Assembly (NCBI GenBank): GCA_036971715.1
Contig: JAVHJL010000011.1
Span: 434,001-498,000 of the forward strand
Direction: 5' to 3'
Length of the DNA stretch: 64,000 nt
DNA from: Arthrobotrys musiformis
Lineage: Eukaryota; Ascomycota; Orbiliomycetes; Orbiliales; Orbiliaceae
This document shows, piece after piece, positions 1 through 12,050 of the stretch. The notes beneath the pieces are model-generated. The model did no database searches and was not told where the DNA came from. It saw only the letters and a program-made list of their open reading frames with translations. The position numbers and the translations under genes are program-made. Within the stretch, counting starts at the first letter, position 1; each line of letters begins with the position of its first letter.

Positions 1-1930
1 TTTGTTCGCTGATTGCGAAACAATTCAATGTTGCCTTTTAAGGGGTTTCGAAATTTCTTTAGGACGATTGTGTGTACAAGCATTAGCAGTTGGCAAGATG
101 CTAGAGTTTCAATTGAGCAATTTGGTACATACATACTATTAAATTCTGATGCGATCGAACCCGAGTCTCATTGAATCGTGAAGTACCAAGCTATACTCTA
201 TATATATTAATTATATTAATATATTCGGGAGAAACAGCTTGAGAACCAGCTGGAACTGCTAAACAGCATGCAGCAATAGGTAAACCTAAATTGACTTCCA
301 GGAGGGCTGGCGATACCGTTCGTTGAAGAGAAAGGAAACACCCCTTGGTCTTTATACGCCCCCTCCCGATTGATAGCATGCTAGCAACCCCCAATCATTG
401 AACCCACACCACGGCCACAGATGCTCGCACCACCCGTCCCGGCAGGGATGTAAGCCACAATAGTAAGCCACTTCTTGGCCTCGTGAGTACTGCAACAAGG
501 TAAACACATTACATTGCATATGCACATAAAACTATATGCCGATATGATATATTGTATTCCTATCATACGGATCCCGGTCTATAGGGATACCCTAGGCTTC
601 AGGCTTGGGCCTCTTTGGTCCGCTCTCGAGTATTTTATCGGGCTGAAATCAGGATTTATGCATGGCAATAGAGGTATTTTCGAGGTGGAGATTTTGTAAT
701 TTAAAGATGCATCAACCATCTTTGATACATATCACTGTACCCACAAGTTGGCTTAATCACATATCCATGGACGTGTACATGTACCAAAGCTATAACTTAT
801 ACCCTATACTTGGGTACTTATAAATTTCGAATAGAATATATCAACATTATCTTGTTTGTATCCAGAACGGGACTTTAAAAAATGGCACAGGCTTTGCAAA
901 GCCTAAAAGTCGGAAAATCAACCCGTTTCGGAACTTTATATTCCAAATTGACAGCTAGCTGTATCTATATATCTTTAAACTTAATTGTATTGACGCATCA
1001 ATAGGCTGGCGGGCGCGCGAGACATCACAAGCTTACGCAAGTAGAAAGTTAACCTAATTCCTTGCTATAGTTTGCGCAATCGACTTCGACGCTATCGATA
1101 GGCCTTGCTTGGGCCAACAATCAAATTTATGACCTCTCGAAGCTAAGAAAACTGCTCGTAGAAGTTCCTAAGACGGCGAGAAAAAAAGATATGCATCGTG
1201 AGAGGTCCACCCTCGACCGCCTACATGACAGATCCAAAGATGTTGCATTGAAGTGCTAATTTTGACTTCACCTTTGTCCCCTACGTTCTGCTTGTCTAAC
1301 CCTTCCGCGGGCTCGTATATGCCCTGCTCTAGCGTTGGCGCGGAGGGCCTGCTAGTAGTAAGGTGGACAGTCTACGGAGTAGGATGGAATCAAATACGAA
1401 GCGCCCTATCACATAAGCAAATTATCGCAAGCAGGTGTTATAGATGTAAAATATAGTTCTTAAATAGATCAATCCATCAGGCAGCCTTCGCTATAAAAAA
1501 AAAATATAGCAAGGCCAAATCCAACCGCTCAACCATGGCTATTCCAAGCTAAGCGGTCCTTTAGGGGGAAATCCTACAAAAGTTAAGAGTCCCACTTTCG
1601 TGGAACACCTCCACATAGTATCCACCGCCAAAGAAGCCCAGACGAAAAGAAAAAATCTACTAAGAAAAAAAACGAGTGACTAAGAATTGAAAGTGTGCCG
1701 GTCGCATGAAATATCTGCGCGGTCGCCAATTAAAGAGAAAAACAGGGGATTCCGATAGTAAAGATCTTGATATAAGTAGATCTTTGAGGAATATAGGTAG
1801 TTGTGGGTAAAGGATACATAACATGTGCAGAAAGATAAGGATAATGGTAAAAGGCTGGCTGAACAAAAGAAATCCTACTCCGCTATCAAAAAACACAAAA
1901 AGAGGCCATTCGCCTACTCGAATATGTAAT
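1..1930. other. gene-free AT-rich stretch
   Basis: I see no supportable gene here. Reading frames are short and show no family resemblance. There are AT-rich runs (about 200-230) and an A-run near 1491-1505. The right part is the 3' flank of the 5-aminolevulinate synthase gene. Confidence 0.6.
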
Positions 1931-3972
1931 TCAAGCGGCGACCTCCACAGGTTTAGCAGCGGCAGTAGCAGCCATAACCACCTCCCTATCGACCTTTGCC
2001 TCGGTCGCGGCGACAGCGCTACGATCCATGATCAAATCCACAACCTCCCTCTCCCGCCTGTTGATTTCCACCACATCCTCCTTGACAAACCCACCGAGTT
2101 GTTCCTCGGTCCAAATATTCTCTACAACTTCCGCCTCTTTGACACCAACACCCACATGGCCACCCTTGGCAGCCCAGTCCGAAGTCCTTGGGATCTCAAG
2201 CGTAGTCCAGACCTCCTCGAGCGCTTCGATGAGGTGTGCTTGAAGATCGGCGCCGTGGCCGGGCGTGGGTGTGATTCTCAACCTCTCCTGACCAACAGGA
2301 ACGGTAGGGTAGTTTATAGCCTGCACATAAATCCCATGAACATCCAACAATCTATCCGAAGCCTTCTTCGCCAACTCGGCGTTTCCGACGAGTAATGGGA
2401 CGATGTGGCTTGGGTTAGGGATGACAGGGATATCTCTTCCTTCCAATTCGGATTTCACCTGTTTGGTATGAAGTTGCTGCAGACGCCTGTCGCCAGCGTA
2501 CTTCATTTGGTATTCGATTGCGGTTTTAGCGCCTGCCATAACGGCGGGTGGGAGTGATGTGGTGAAGATGAAGCCTGGTGCTAGAGATCTGATCGCATCG
2601 ACCAGAAGGGATGAACCAGCGATGTAACCACCCACGCAGCCATAAGCCTTTCCTAAAGTACCGGTGATGATATCCACTCGGTCCAGAACTGTGCCCCTCG
2701 GTCTACCGGCGGCATGGGCTTCGAAGTCGAGATGTTCAGCTACACCCGCACCGGACGGACCGTACATTCCCACAGCATGGACTTCGTCGAGGAATGTGAT
2801 AGCGCCGTATTTATCTGCCAAGTCGCAGATTTCTTCGATAGGTCCCACGGAACCACACATACTGTAGACGGATTCGAAGGCAATTATTTTGGGTACGTCA
2901 GCAGGTAAAGACGCAAGTTTCGCCTCTAGATCCGCGAGATCGTTGTGTTTGAAGACCATCTTTTTAGCACCGGAGTGTCTGATTCCTTGAATCATGGAGG
3001 CGTGGTTCATGGAATCGGAGAGGATGACGCAATTAGGGAGCTTGGAGCCCAGTGTGGCGAGGGTAGCATCGTTGGCGACGTAGCAGGAGGAGAAGACGAG
3101 GGCGGCTTGCTTGGAGTGAAGCTTCGCTAGGGTTTGTTCGAGCCCGACGGCGTGCTGGTTGTGGCCGGAGATGTTACGGGTGCCACCGGCGCCGGCGCCG
3201 TAGGTGTCGAGGGTCTTGTGCATGGTTTGGAGGACGTGCTTGTTTCGGCCCATGCCCAACTTTTCACATATCAATTAGTATATATCAATTAATAGTCCAT
3301 AAGGGAATGTGGATGACATACGTAATCATTGCTGCACCAGACGGTGACTTTATCCTCCTTGGTCGCCATGTGAGCCTTTGGAAACTCCTGAGCGAGACGA
3401 TTGATATTATTGAAATATCTATAAGATTTGTCCTTGTGCTTCTTGTCGAGCTCATTGTAATAGAAACCCTCGTAGTCGAAAGTTGCCTTCTTTCCGGTCG
3501 TCTTGTTCTGGAAGACAGTGAACTTATGATCTGCAGCAGCAGTCAAATCGGCAGCATGTTTGGCAGCCTTCATGGCAGCAGTGCCATGTGGACAAATACC
3601 CTTGGAGGTATCGAAAACCCCAGCTTTGATGTGAACATCCTCCAAGCTGCTGGCCATAGCCTCAGTCTTCCGGGTGGATTGAAGGTTGGCGGCCTTGGTG
3701 GGGACAATATAACCCCGTCTTTGAGTAGCACAATTGATGCCAGCGCCGACTCGAGAGGTGACGGAGGACAGATTGTTACGGGCGGATTGGACGGCCAATG
3801 CCTTTCCCATGATCGGACATCTCCGGGCGAGGATTTGGAGGTTGGACATTTTGCCGCCTGCGATGCCGGGTTTGACGAGGGAGGTCGAGGTGCTCAAGGC
3901 GCGGAGAGCAGACGGGGAGGTCTTCTTCAGGAACGGGCAGACGGAACGGGATTGACGGAGGAGAGTCTCCAT
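1931..3972 (-). CDS. hemA: 5-aminolevulinate synthase, mitochondrial
   Basis: The enzyme condenses glycine and succinyl-CoA to 5-aminolevulinate with PLP, the first step of heme synthesis, in the mitochondrial matrix. There are two exons on the minus strand, 3972-3322 and 3259-1931, split by a 62-bp GT-AG intron that cuts the family motif SNDYLGM exactly between Y and L. The spliced protein is 659 aa. The N-terminus is basic, Ser/Thr-rich and presequence-like. Cys-Pro pairs lie at residues 12-13, 52-53 and 127-128, the first two in contexts like heme-regulatory motifs (VCPFL, RCPIM). The catalytic part holds [21 protein letters not shown] and GTLGKAYG, with Lys421 as the predicted PLP Schiff-base lysine. 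Length fits fungal HemA. The start is the first ATG and gives the presequence. Identity is essentially certain; heme control through the CP motifs is inferred. Confidence 0.97.
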
Positions 3973-6283
3973 TTTGGAATTTTTTATATTGTCTTTGTCT
4001 TCTTTTTAGATTCAATTTTTTTTTGTATTTTTTAAAATTAAATTTCCGGTCGAAATGGAGATGCTGAATTGAGGTTTGGAAGTTCGAGGTTGATGTTGAA
4101 GGTCAGGATGAAGATTTTTGGGGGGACGGGTTCAGAAAGGAAGGTGTTTGTTAACCAGTTGCCACTGCCCCGAGTACCAAGCAAGGACTCTCAAACAGAA
4201 CAGAACAGAACAGACGGAACAGAACGACCTGAAACCAGAGCAATTGGGCACGTCTCCGTTCGGACAACAGGAAAAGAAGATGATGATGTTTATGAAGAAT
4301 GCAAGAAGGAGAGGAGGAAGAAGGAGGAAAAGAGGGAGCAGAGGTGAGGTGGTTTTAATATAATGCGGAGTCTCGTTGATGGTGGCGGGAAGCTAACGAT
4401 TCAGGAAAAGGAAGCCGAGTTTGAGCAGAAACATCGTACGATTTCCAAAGAATTGATGAGAAGGGACCCTGGTCGATTACATTTACATGACATTGCATGG
4501 GTTTATATGCATTACCATTATGCGGTATCACCGTCAGATTGGACACATTGAGCTTCGCAATGTTCATGATCAGATATATTATATACGAAGGATATCGTAT
4601 TGCGGACCTCAATTGCCAGCTGCCATACGACAGCATTCGACAGGGTGGATATAATTCTATGGCATTATGGAGACATGCAGGTAGACGGTACCTACATTAT
4701 ACCGTCCCTGCACGAGTGCCAAATTGCGGAGATGCTGGCTGTTACTATAAAAGATACTTCGGTCCGAAGTCACAAACAGCACAAACTCCCAATCACAGTC
4801 TCCGCAATTCCAATCCGCCGAGGAAGGAAGGCAGAAAAAAACGAGCTCTGAGGTATTTCCCTGTTCTGACCTCACCAACATGCATGTGCGCAGGCAGTAA
4901 CGACTCGGGAAGACAAGGGAAGGTTAATTCCAACGGAAACGTGCTCAATTAGCTAGCTTGGATTTCAACCACCTGAAATTTAATACGAAGCCGTGGAACG
5001 GAACGGCTTCGACGTCAGTCTGTTGCTCCCATTTCTCACGATCAGTCTATATATACTTATATATACTCAAATACAGGTATATGATAAACTGTATGAGGTA
5101 CGTATGCATATATGGTCTACGGATCCATCGGGTTCTGTCTCCATTGATGAATGCTTTCGCATCCTCTGCCTCCGAGGAAATCCTCTTCCCTCTGACCCGA
5201 AAAAATAAATTTTTTATAAGGTTGTGCGCCAGAAGCGAATCGGCACAAAAGCTTTCTCTGACAAAACCCTGCTGGTTGATTGGTCCGTGTGACCTTTCTT
5301 TCCTCTTCGACTCTACAGATACCTTTTGATACATTGCTTCCACGACTGGAGTGTATATGTTGCACATGTACTCCCGCGAGTGGGAATTAGTACTAGCTAA
5401 CCTGTGAAGTCATGCATACTTGATTAGTTGCCTGCAGCTCCAACTATTATCATCCAATGCAAATTAATGCAACAGAAATCTTCCAGAATCCCTTTTTTTC
5501 TGTTCGCCCAACAAAATTTTCGGTTCCTCGGCTACCGTTGACAGAATGTCGAGCACATGACAGGACCAGACCGACGCAGACCGACGCCGCCGGCTCAAGC
5601 TTCCCTTCAAACTCCCTACCCTTCTTCCCTCCAAACCTGGCCTAGTGTTTTTCTTTCTGGTCGCAAAAAAGCTGGGGAAGTCCGCCGACGGCTTGTATTA
5701 TGGGGGTAGACCAAATGCCGTATATCCATACTGACTAATATACCACAAGAAATGTGGGGTAACCCCGATCATACCGTCCTACTACACGTCTACAGCTTCT
5801 AGACGATTAGAGTATAGACGATACTCAAACAATTAACATTATTTAATAGAAAATACGTCGGGTGAAAGGGTATGCAACTAAGTGGAGATATATTTATATT
5901 TGGCTATAGTTAAACTATCGACGACACGGCTGGGCCGCGGTTCATAGTTGACATCGGTGATAGGCGGCAGAGGAAGCTCCAACAATCGGATATATATAAA
6001 TCCGCGCCTTCCTGATTCGAACCTTTCTCTAATCTAGGATTAATTGTAGTTTATATCACAAACCTCCTACTCGTATTTAGGTGGTCTCGCGGTGCCAGAC
6101 GCTATTTAGGTATCAATCTATTTTCAATTTAATCTACAAGGCTACGTAAGCAAGCTCTATAGTAAAACTCAGACCATCCCCATACCCCCTATAAGATAAA
6201 CCCAATATCTAGACACTTAATTAATCAAATTATAATAAATCATAACCACTAAATTGAATTCAAGTATATAGGGGAATATAAAA
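3973..6283. other. intergenic region: ALAS promoter and crotonase upstream region
   Basis: This is a divergent intergenic region with no gene I can support. It holds the promoter of the ALAS gene on the left and an AT-rich upstream region of the crotonase-like gene on the right. A short GAACA-type tandem repeat lies at about 4193-4226. Reading frames up to about 150 codons exist, but none has recognisable protein features. Confidence 0.55.
4193..4226. repeat. imperfect (AGAAC)n pentanucleotide tract
   Basis: Four to five near-perfect copies of the pentamer CAGAA/AGAAC lie about 220 bp upstream of the ALAS start codon, interrupted by one GACGG unit. It is a simple-sequence tract in the promoter. 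A regulatory role is not shown. Confidence 0.6.
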
Positions 6284-7114
6284 ATGTCGACCCCCTCCCA
6301 AGCCATCCAAGTAACTACCACCCCCACCGGAATAACCACAATAACCCTAAACCGCCCTCAAGTCCGCAACGCCGTCGACCCCGCCACCGCAAAGCTCATA
6401 TACGCAGCAATAACAGCCTTCGAAGATGACCCCTCCCAAAAGGTCCTAATCCTAAACGGTTCAAACGGAACCTTCTGCGCAGGCTTCGACCTCCACTCTC
6501 TCGCAAACAGCACCTCCACCGCATCATCCCTCTCTTGCGGTGAAATATGGAACGATGACGAAGAACGTCAATTGGGTCCTATGGGACCTACGCGATTATC
6601 TATCAAAAAACCCGTCATAGCCGCGGTATCTGGGTACGCAGTCGCAGGCGGATTGGAGCTATCGTTGATAGCAGACATGAGAATCGCGGAGGAAGACGCA
6701 ATATTTGGTGTTTTCTGCAGAAGGTTCGGGGTACCACTGATTGACGGCGGAACAGTTCGATTACAAGCTATCATCGGCCTCGGTCGAGCGATGGATATGA
6801 TCCTCACCGGCCGTCCCGTAAACGCTGAAGAAGCGCTATCAATTGGTCTCGCCAACCGGGTTGTACCTAAGGGTAAAGCGTTGGAAGAGGCAGAGAAAAT
6901 AGCAAATCAGCTGTTGGTGTTCCCGCAGGAGTGTATGAATACCGATCGGAGGAGCGCGTATAACGCTGCTTATAACGCGGTGAGCTTCAATGAGGCCATG
7001 AAGTTTGAGTTTGAGAATGGCAAGAAAGTTATCAGTGAAGAAAGTGTTACCGGAGCTAAGAGATTTAGCAGTGGGGTTGGGAGGCATGGGACCTTTGAGG
7101 GGGGCAAGTTGTAA
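6284..7114 (+). CDS. enoyl-CoA hydratase/isomerase (crotonase) family protein
   Basis: A single-exon gene of 276 aa, the usual length for a stand-alone crotonase-fold protein. Family marks are LNRPQVRNAVD near the N-terminus, the first oxyanion-hole segment FCAGFDL, the second segment GYAVAGGLELSLIADMRIA, and LTGRPVNAEEALSIGLANRVVP. The first catalytic Glu of classical hydratases is retained (GGLEL). The second is not: by alignment to GQPEILLGTIPGAGGTQRL the equivalent stretch reads CRRFGVPLIDGGTVRL. That substitution is common in crotonases that are not canonical beta-oxidation hydratases, so the substrate is unknown. The C-terminus GKL is at best a weak PTS1-like tripeptide. It converges with the citrate synthase gene, with only about 260 bp between the stop codons. 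Confidence 0.9.
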   Translation: MSTPSQAIQVTTTPTGITTITLNRPQVRNAVDPATAKLIYAAITAFEDDPSQKVLILNGSNGTFCAGFDLHSLANSTSTASSLSCGEIWNDDEERQLGPMGPTRLSIKKPVIAAVSGYAVAGGLELSLIADMRIAEEDAIFGVFCRRFGVPLIDGGTVRLQAIIGLGRAMDMILTGRPVNAEEALSIGLANRVVPKGKALEEAEKIANQLLVFPQECMNTDRRSAYNAAYNAVSFNEAMKFEFENGKKVISEESVTGAKRFSSGVGRHGTFEGGKL

Positions 7115-7376
7115 TCTTTCTCCATTTTATAGCTAGCTATCTAGCGCTCTTTTATATATTAATCTCCACTTGATGTCTACATACTCTAATTATAAGAATT
7201 TGAGAAGAGAGACGCCGAATGGTATTCATTAAACAAGCTATTATGTACTGTAAAAACGAAAAACTCCACAAACGAATGCTGCGCTGCTAAAGAAAGGACT
7301 GTTTTACCTCCCCTTCACTTTACCGCCACCTAATTGCTACCATTATAATAGCAGCGTAGGTATGATGAATCAATGA
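7115..7376. terminator. short convergent intergenic region with two 3' ends
   Basis: The crotonase-like gene (+) and the citrate synthase gene (-) end here, 262 bp apart, so both 3' UTRs and poly(A) sites must lie in or overlap this space. It is AT-rich, with TATA/TTATAT-like efficiency elements just after the + gene. No defined site can be placed. Confidence 0.35.
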
Positions 7377-9204
7377 TCACAACTTCGACGGCAACAACTT
7401 CCTCTTGCTCATATAATGCGGCAATTCCTTCAACCCAACTCTGCTATCCTTCGGCTCGCCCGTGTCCACCCTCTGGTCCAAGGGCACATAATCTCTCCTC
7501 TTCTCGCCGACGTATAGCTGTCTCGGCCTCGCGATCTTGTTTGTTCCAGAGTCAATCTGTTGTTTCCAGTGTGCGATCCATCCCGCCACTCGTGGGACGG
7601 CAAAGAGGACGGGGAAGAAGTCCAATGGGAAGCCTAGAGCTTTGTATACCAGGCCGGACCAGTAATCGACGTTGGGGTAGAGTTTCTTTTCTTGGAACCT
7701 ATTTTCGTCAATCTCAGTTAGCTCACGTTTCCCCATGGTAGTACGTAAGATAGCATAGAGCGGGGAGGAAATACCAAGGATCACTCAACGCCGCGTCTCT
7801 CAGCGCAATAGCAACCTCAATCAATGGCTCCTTCGAACCAATGATTTCAAACACCTCATCCGCCACCTGTCTAATAATCTTGCTCCTGGGGTCGGTATTT
7901 TTGTAAATCCTGTGGCCGAATCCGAACAACAATTGTTTTCGGTTTTTGACGCCCTCGATGAAGGCGGGGACCTTATCGACCGTACCGATACCCTGGAGCA
8001 TGCGGATCACGGCTTCGTTTGCACCACCGTGGAGGGGGCCGTAGAGTGCGCAGGCGGCGGCGGCAATGGCGCTGTAGGGGTCTACGAGGGAGGAACCGAC
8101 GTGGGTCATTGCTGCAGTCGAGCAGTTCATTTCGTGCTGTCACTTATATTAGCTTCCTCTTCTTCTCCCTTTTCTCTTTTAGTAGGTAGGTGGTGATGGG
8201 GGCATACGTCAGCATGTAGAACGAAGAGAACATCTAGCGCTTTGGCTAGTCTAGGGTCCGGGCGGTAGGAGCTGGGCTCGTTCATGTGGTCCATCATGAA
8301 AAGCATGTTTTCAGTGTAAGATAAATCGGACCGTGGCAGCACTATTTTCAAAACCAATTAGGCTATCCCTCCGTTAAAGTATCGATCATCAGGATCAGTA
8401 GGATACTAACCAAACGGTCGATTGATTCTAATACGCATAGCATTCGCTGCCACCGTAGTAGCCTTTCCCAAGATTCTGACAATCTGCTTATTCATCGCCG
8501 CTTTATCATTTATATAAAGGTTCTGCCCCTGCAACGCCGGATTGGCTTCCGGGGAGAAGGCGGACATGGCGCTGAAAGTGGATGCGAAGATAGCCATGGG
8601 ATGGGCGTCGTAACGGTGGGATTGCATCATGCGGGATAGATCGTCGGAAAGGAAAGTGTGGTGCATGATTTCCCATGACCAGCGTTCGGACTGTGGCTTG
8701 CTTGGGAGCTCGCCATAAATGAGAAGGTATGCTACCTCCAGAAAGTCGGACTTTTCGGCAAGTTGTTCTTTTCCATTCACCAATTAGTTTTCTGTACCAT
8801 ACTCTAAGGTTATTTGATATATGGTGGGGGGAAATACCAATAGGATACCCCCTGTGCATCAAAGTTCCCTTTTCTCCGTCGATATAAGTAATCCTACTGC
8901 TCAAAGCAGCGGTATTCATGAACGCGGGATCGTATATCCTAAGTCCCGAAGCGAAGTCATCTTCGTCACGGTGAGCAGGGTTGGAGGAGTCCTGCTCGGC
9001 TTTGAGAGCTTTGAAGGCGGTGGCGGGGATGCTGTTATGGGTAATGGGGATATCAATAGTTTTGCCGGTACGGTTGTCGCGGACAGTGATTGAGTCCGAG
9101 GGACTGTTCGCTCATAATTAGCTCTCTCGATCTCTCCATTCATGAAGACTTGTAGAAGTATCATGGGGGGTGTTAGAGACTAACGTGGATTTGGTGCCCG
9201 CCAT
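7377..9204 (-). CDS. citrate synthase with C-terminal PTS1 (predicted peroxisomal)
   Basis: Condenses oxaloacetate and acetyl-CoA to citrate. Six exons on the minus strand: 9204-9185, 9103-8838, 8767-8411, 8341-8208, 8136-7775 and 7698-7377, all introns GT-AG, giving 486 aa. The tiny 20-bp first exon encodes MAGTKS plus two bases of a Thr codon. Motifs include [28 protein letters not shown], the catalytic His segments [11 protein letters not shown] and [13 protein letters not shown], and the Asp in YPNVDYWSG. The protein ends in SKL, a canonical peroxisomal targeting signal, and has no obvious mitochondrial presequence. This points to a peroxisomal (glyoxylate-cycle) enzyme like yeast Cit2 in location, although the sequence style is closer to bacterial-type citrate synthases. 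A 2-methylcitrate synthase is a less likely alternative. Confidence 0.94.
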
Positions 9205-11506
9205 CTTTGAGGTCTTGAGACGATAGTTACACGGGAAGGTTGTAACCGGAAGAAGTTGGAGAGAGCGTGTTGGAGATGACGTTCAGAGATCGAATCCAGT
9301 CGCGCGACAGGTGCTACGTTACACACACCCAACTCGAGTCGAAGTATGTGCTCTGCTATCCAAGCTACGGAGAACAAGAACAAGATCAAGACGGCGAGAT
9401 TCGAAGGGGAAAGGACAGGATGCTCTTCTTTTATTCAACTCGCCCGGTAACTATCCGTTTCGGAACTGTCCAGCCTAGTCTCGATGCGCATGCGCCGAAC
9501 TTCCAAACAGGCGGTACGAGGTTCTCGGTTGACATTCTAGTTCCATATATTCTGGGGCACTGGAAAACACAGGACAGGGGGGTAAGCGGCCGGGGGAGAC
9601 AAACAGAGGCTGTGTGGGTCGAAATGACGGTATTTCGCATGTGAATTTTAGGCCGATGGAATGCGTCCGCCCTTTTCTGGGCCCCGGTCCCCATACCCCA
9701 TGTCTCGTCCTGTCTCGTCTGACTAGTCCAGTTTGTCCATCTTCCGTTTCGGTGGAACGGGATTGGCTGGGCTCGCGGTGGGGTGTGGGTTTGTATGTAA
9801 TGGGAAGACGTACGGTAAACGCTCCAACTTCCTCGGCTGAGGGGATTTCTGGACGGGGAAAAAAAGGGACGGACGGAGGATGTGGGGGGAAGACGTCAGT
9901 ATACCACCGGGATTTCGTCGATGGGGTTTTCCCATGTGCTTCAGATATAATTTATCTGATGAAGCCTTGGTCAAAGATATATATCGGATATCGTGAAGAC
10001 TTCTTGGATTCCGACAGCGTGCATGGCGCTATTCCCGATGCAAATCATACAACGCCTTCAACACATCTTTATCATTCACGAATATCATCGGAACCGATAT
10101 CCGGGGCTCTATCCGATGTATGGCTAACGTATAACCATGACAATAGCGTATTTTCCAAGCCTAGGATAGCGTATAGGAGTTGTGATATTGAGGCTCAGGA
10201 TATTACATCGCTTGGTGATTTTCTATAGCCGTCGGCTTTAAAGCTTTGCGACTCTCCATGTTTCCTTCGTGCTCAACCAAACTTAGCCGATTCATTCGGC
10301 TCAGATGCCAGATGAGCCCAGAAATCCTATCCCGATATAAGATTCTTTAGCACCTGCTCATTGATAAGAAAAAGGAATAAAAAACATAAATAAGACCAAT
10401 GCCATATTAAATCAAAATTTCCCCACAGAGCCAGAGTACGTAGTGGGACAAGAATATGGCCCCTGCATCAGGCCACCCCGCCGACACGTGCGCACATTTA
10501 TACATTGCACAAGCAGTCTATGCCACGCGAGCACGTTCCGTCCCTTTGCAATTGATAAATGATTCAAATTTAAAGCTTCGATGTCCCGCATTTGCCACAC
10601 CCCGCATTATCCGAACAATATGCTAATTGCCCCTCTACCTCCTGCCATCCGAGACAAGTATCTGATTAGCCGCGGTAGAGCGCTAGCGGTCATGCCACTA
10701 AGCCTTCATTACATTCCGCAAGTCTTTAAACTGTTCAAAACTAAGACATGTCGCACGGCTTGGACATTGTGGGGATAGACTCATTCTAAGGACTAATTCA
10801 GCCAGGCACATGCATGTAGAAAGATTATATTAGCAGCATATACGAGGCTAATATTCGTGAGGCATCATGGTTTCAATGTCATGCGACACTAGACTTCATT
10901 TAAAAATTTAACTAAATTCTATATGAACTACCTTCCTATTTGTCTCGCACCCAGACTGCCAGGATGCCTTCCTATCAATATATCCGATCCAGCGTTCAGT
11001 ACTGTCCTAACGCTTTTGCGAGATATGTTCCGATCAATTAACCGTCTTAGCGGTGCTCTTCTCGTCTATTGGCCCAGGCCTGATACGTTCGCGAAATAGG
11101 TTTGCTTATATAATTATCAACGCCCCAAATGTTCAACGTCAGTCGGTCTCGAGACTGAACGTCAATGCCCCGTAATTCATCTGATACTCAAAGACACGAG
11201 TTATCTCGTAAACCAGATGCTACTGTGTCTGGACACGAGGGGTACACAGCGAGGGGTGAATTCAAACTACTGCTACTACCACCTTTAATCCTGCTGCTAC
11301 AATTGGGCCCTGCCACTGTTCCTGGAGTTTGCCACCACGTAGGGCTGAACTATGTTCTCCCAGCTGTCTCGTAAACCATAGCTGGCCAAAGACTAAAACA
11401 GTGGAACATATCAAATAGTATTATTTTAACGTCCGTGGACAAAAAAAAAATGTCGCCGAAATTTTGTAGAAACTATAAGATCCTAAAAAGATAGCAAAAG
11501 AATGTT
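9205..11506. other. gene-poor intergenic region upstream of citrate synthase
   Basis: The left end is the citrate synthase promoter. A stop-free stretch near 9614-10228 (+) reaches about 200 codons but lacks an ATG at its head and looks like no known protein. One 27-bp copy of a dispersed repeat lies at 10941-10967. I see nothing else. Confidence 0.5.
10941..10967. repeat. copy 1 of a 27-bp dispersed repeat
   Basis: This stretch matches 53076-53102 at 24 of 27 positions on the same strand, and all three differences are transitions. It begins TGTCTCG and ends in TGC. It may be the remnant of a mobile element or another repeat; two short copies in one window cannot decide. Confidence 0.4.
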
Positions 11507-11645
11507 TGGTGAGTGATGGATTCGAACCAACATCTTAGCCATGCCCGCCTACCAAGGAGTCCTTCGAGTATATCGATCAATGATTATACCCTTAGGCAGG
11601 TAGACAGAGTCATGAACTATATTCTACCAGTTGAACTAGAACACC
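11507..11645 (-). ncRNA. tRNA-like Pol III unit A with long anticodon-loop insert
   Basis: Read on the minus strand, the element starts GGTGTTC-TA, has a D-arm-like GTTC/GAAT with a perfect A-box fit (TAGTTCAACTGG), a 5-bp helix TAGTT/GGCTA where the anticodon stem should be (two G-U pairs), a 4-nt variable region AGAT, and a T-arm with a perfect B-box (GGTTCGAATCC), ending CACCA. The anticodon loop is replaced by about 75 nt containing CTACC/GGTAG and GTATA/TATAC pairings. Only the outer four acceptor pairs form. T-runs follow within about 10-25 nt. U33 and a normal loop are missing, so a standard tRNA is unlikely; a decayed tRNA gene or tRNA-derived RNA is possible. Confidence 0.55.
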
Positions 11646-11765
11646 TCTTTTTATGCCTGACTCTGAAGCGTCGTACCATATGCATGTCCACGAAACAAAA
11701 AAGACGCCCGAAGCGTTCCAGTAGCTGGAGGGCTCGTCCTCAAAGATACCAAAAGAATTACTATT

Positions 11766-11913
11766 TGGCGGGTGATGGATTAATTCGGACCAACATCTTG
11801 AATTCTATTACCGTGTGCTTTACAGTAACACTATAGAAGAGAAGTTCGGCATAGCACTGTCCCACTTCACATCCTTGGTACGATTCATGTTCTGCCGGTT
11901 GAACTAGAGTGCC
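11766..11913 (-). ncRNA. tRNA-like Pol III unit B with long anticodon-loop insert
   Basis: Minus-strand element starting GGCACTC-TA, with D-arm GTTC/GAAC, A-box TAGTTCAACCGG, a perfect Watson-Crick 5-bp anticodon-stem-like helix TGAAT/ATTCA, then AGAT and a T-arm. The third acceptor pair is C-G here and T-A in units A and C, a compensatory change. The T-loop carries a 4-nt insertion that breaks the B-box, so this copy may no longer be transcribed. The loop insert is about 80 nt and contains GTGCT/AGCAC and GTACC/GGTA pairings. Sequence just downstream (TTCTTTTGGTATCTTT) resembles that of unit A. Confidence 0.5.
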
Positions 11914-12050
11914 TATTCTAATATCAAGATTACCCCCTGCGCGGCCACCCCGAAGATATCCAGAGTAAAAAGAATATTCACATCTAGATATCTTAGGTAC
12001 TGTTCAAAAAAAATGCTAAGACTTTGTGAATGGAGAAAAAAATAATAACA

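Noticed and set aside
3307..4035. A 242-codon plus-strand open frame
   Set aside because: It is the antisense shadow of ALA synthase exon 1.
6000..6060. A B-box-like GATTCGAACC on the minus strand
   Set aside because: No cloverleaf can be folded around it and there is no A-box at a suitable distance.
9614..10228. A 204-codon plus-strand open frame
   Set aside because: It has no ATG at its head, no domain, no signal peptide and irregular composition. It sits in the upstream region of the citrate synthase.
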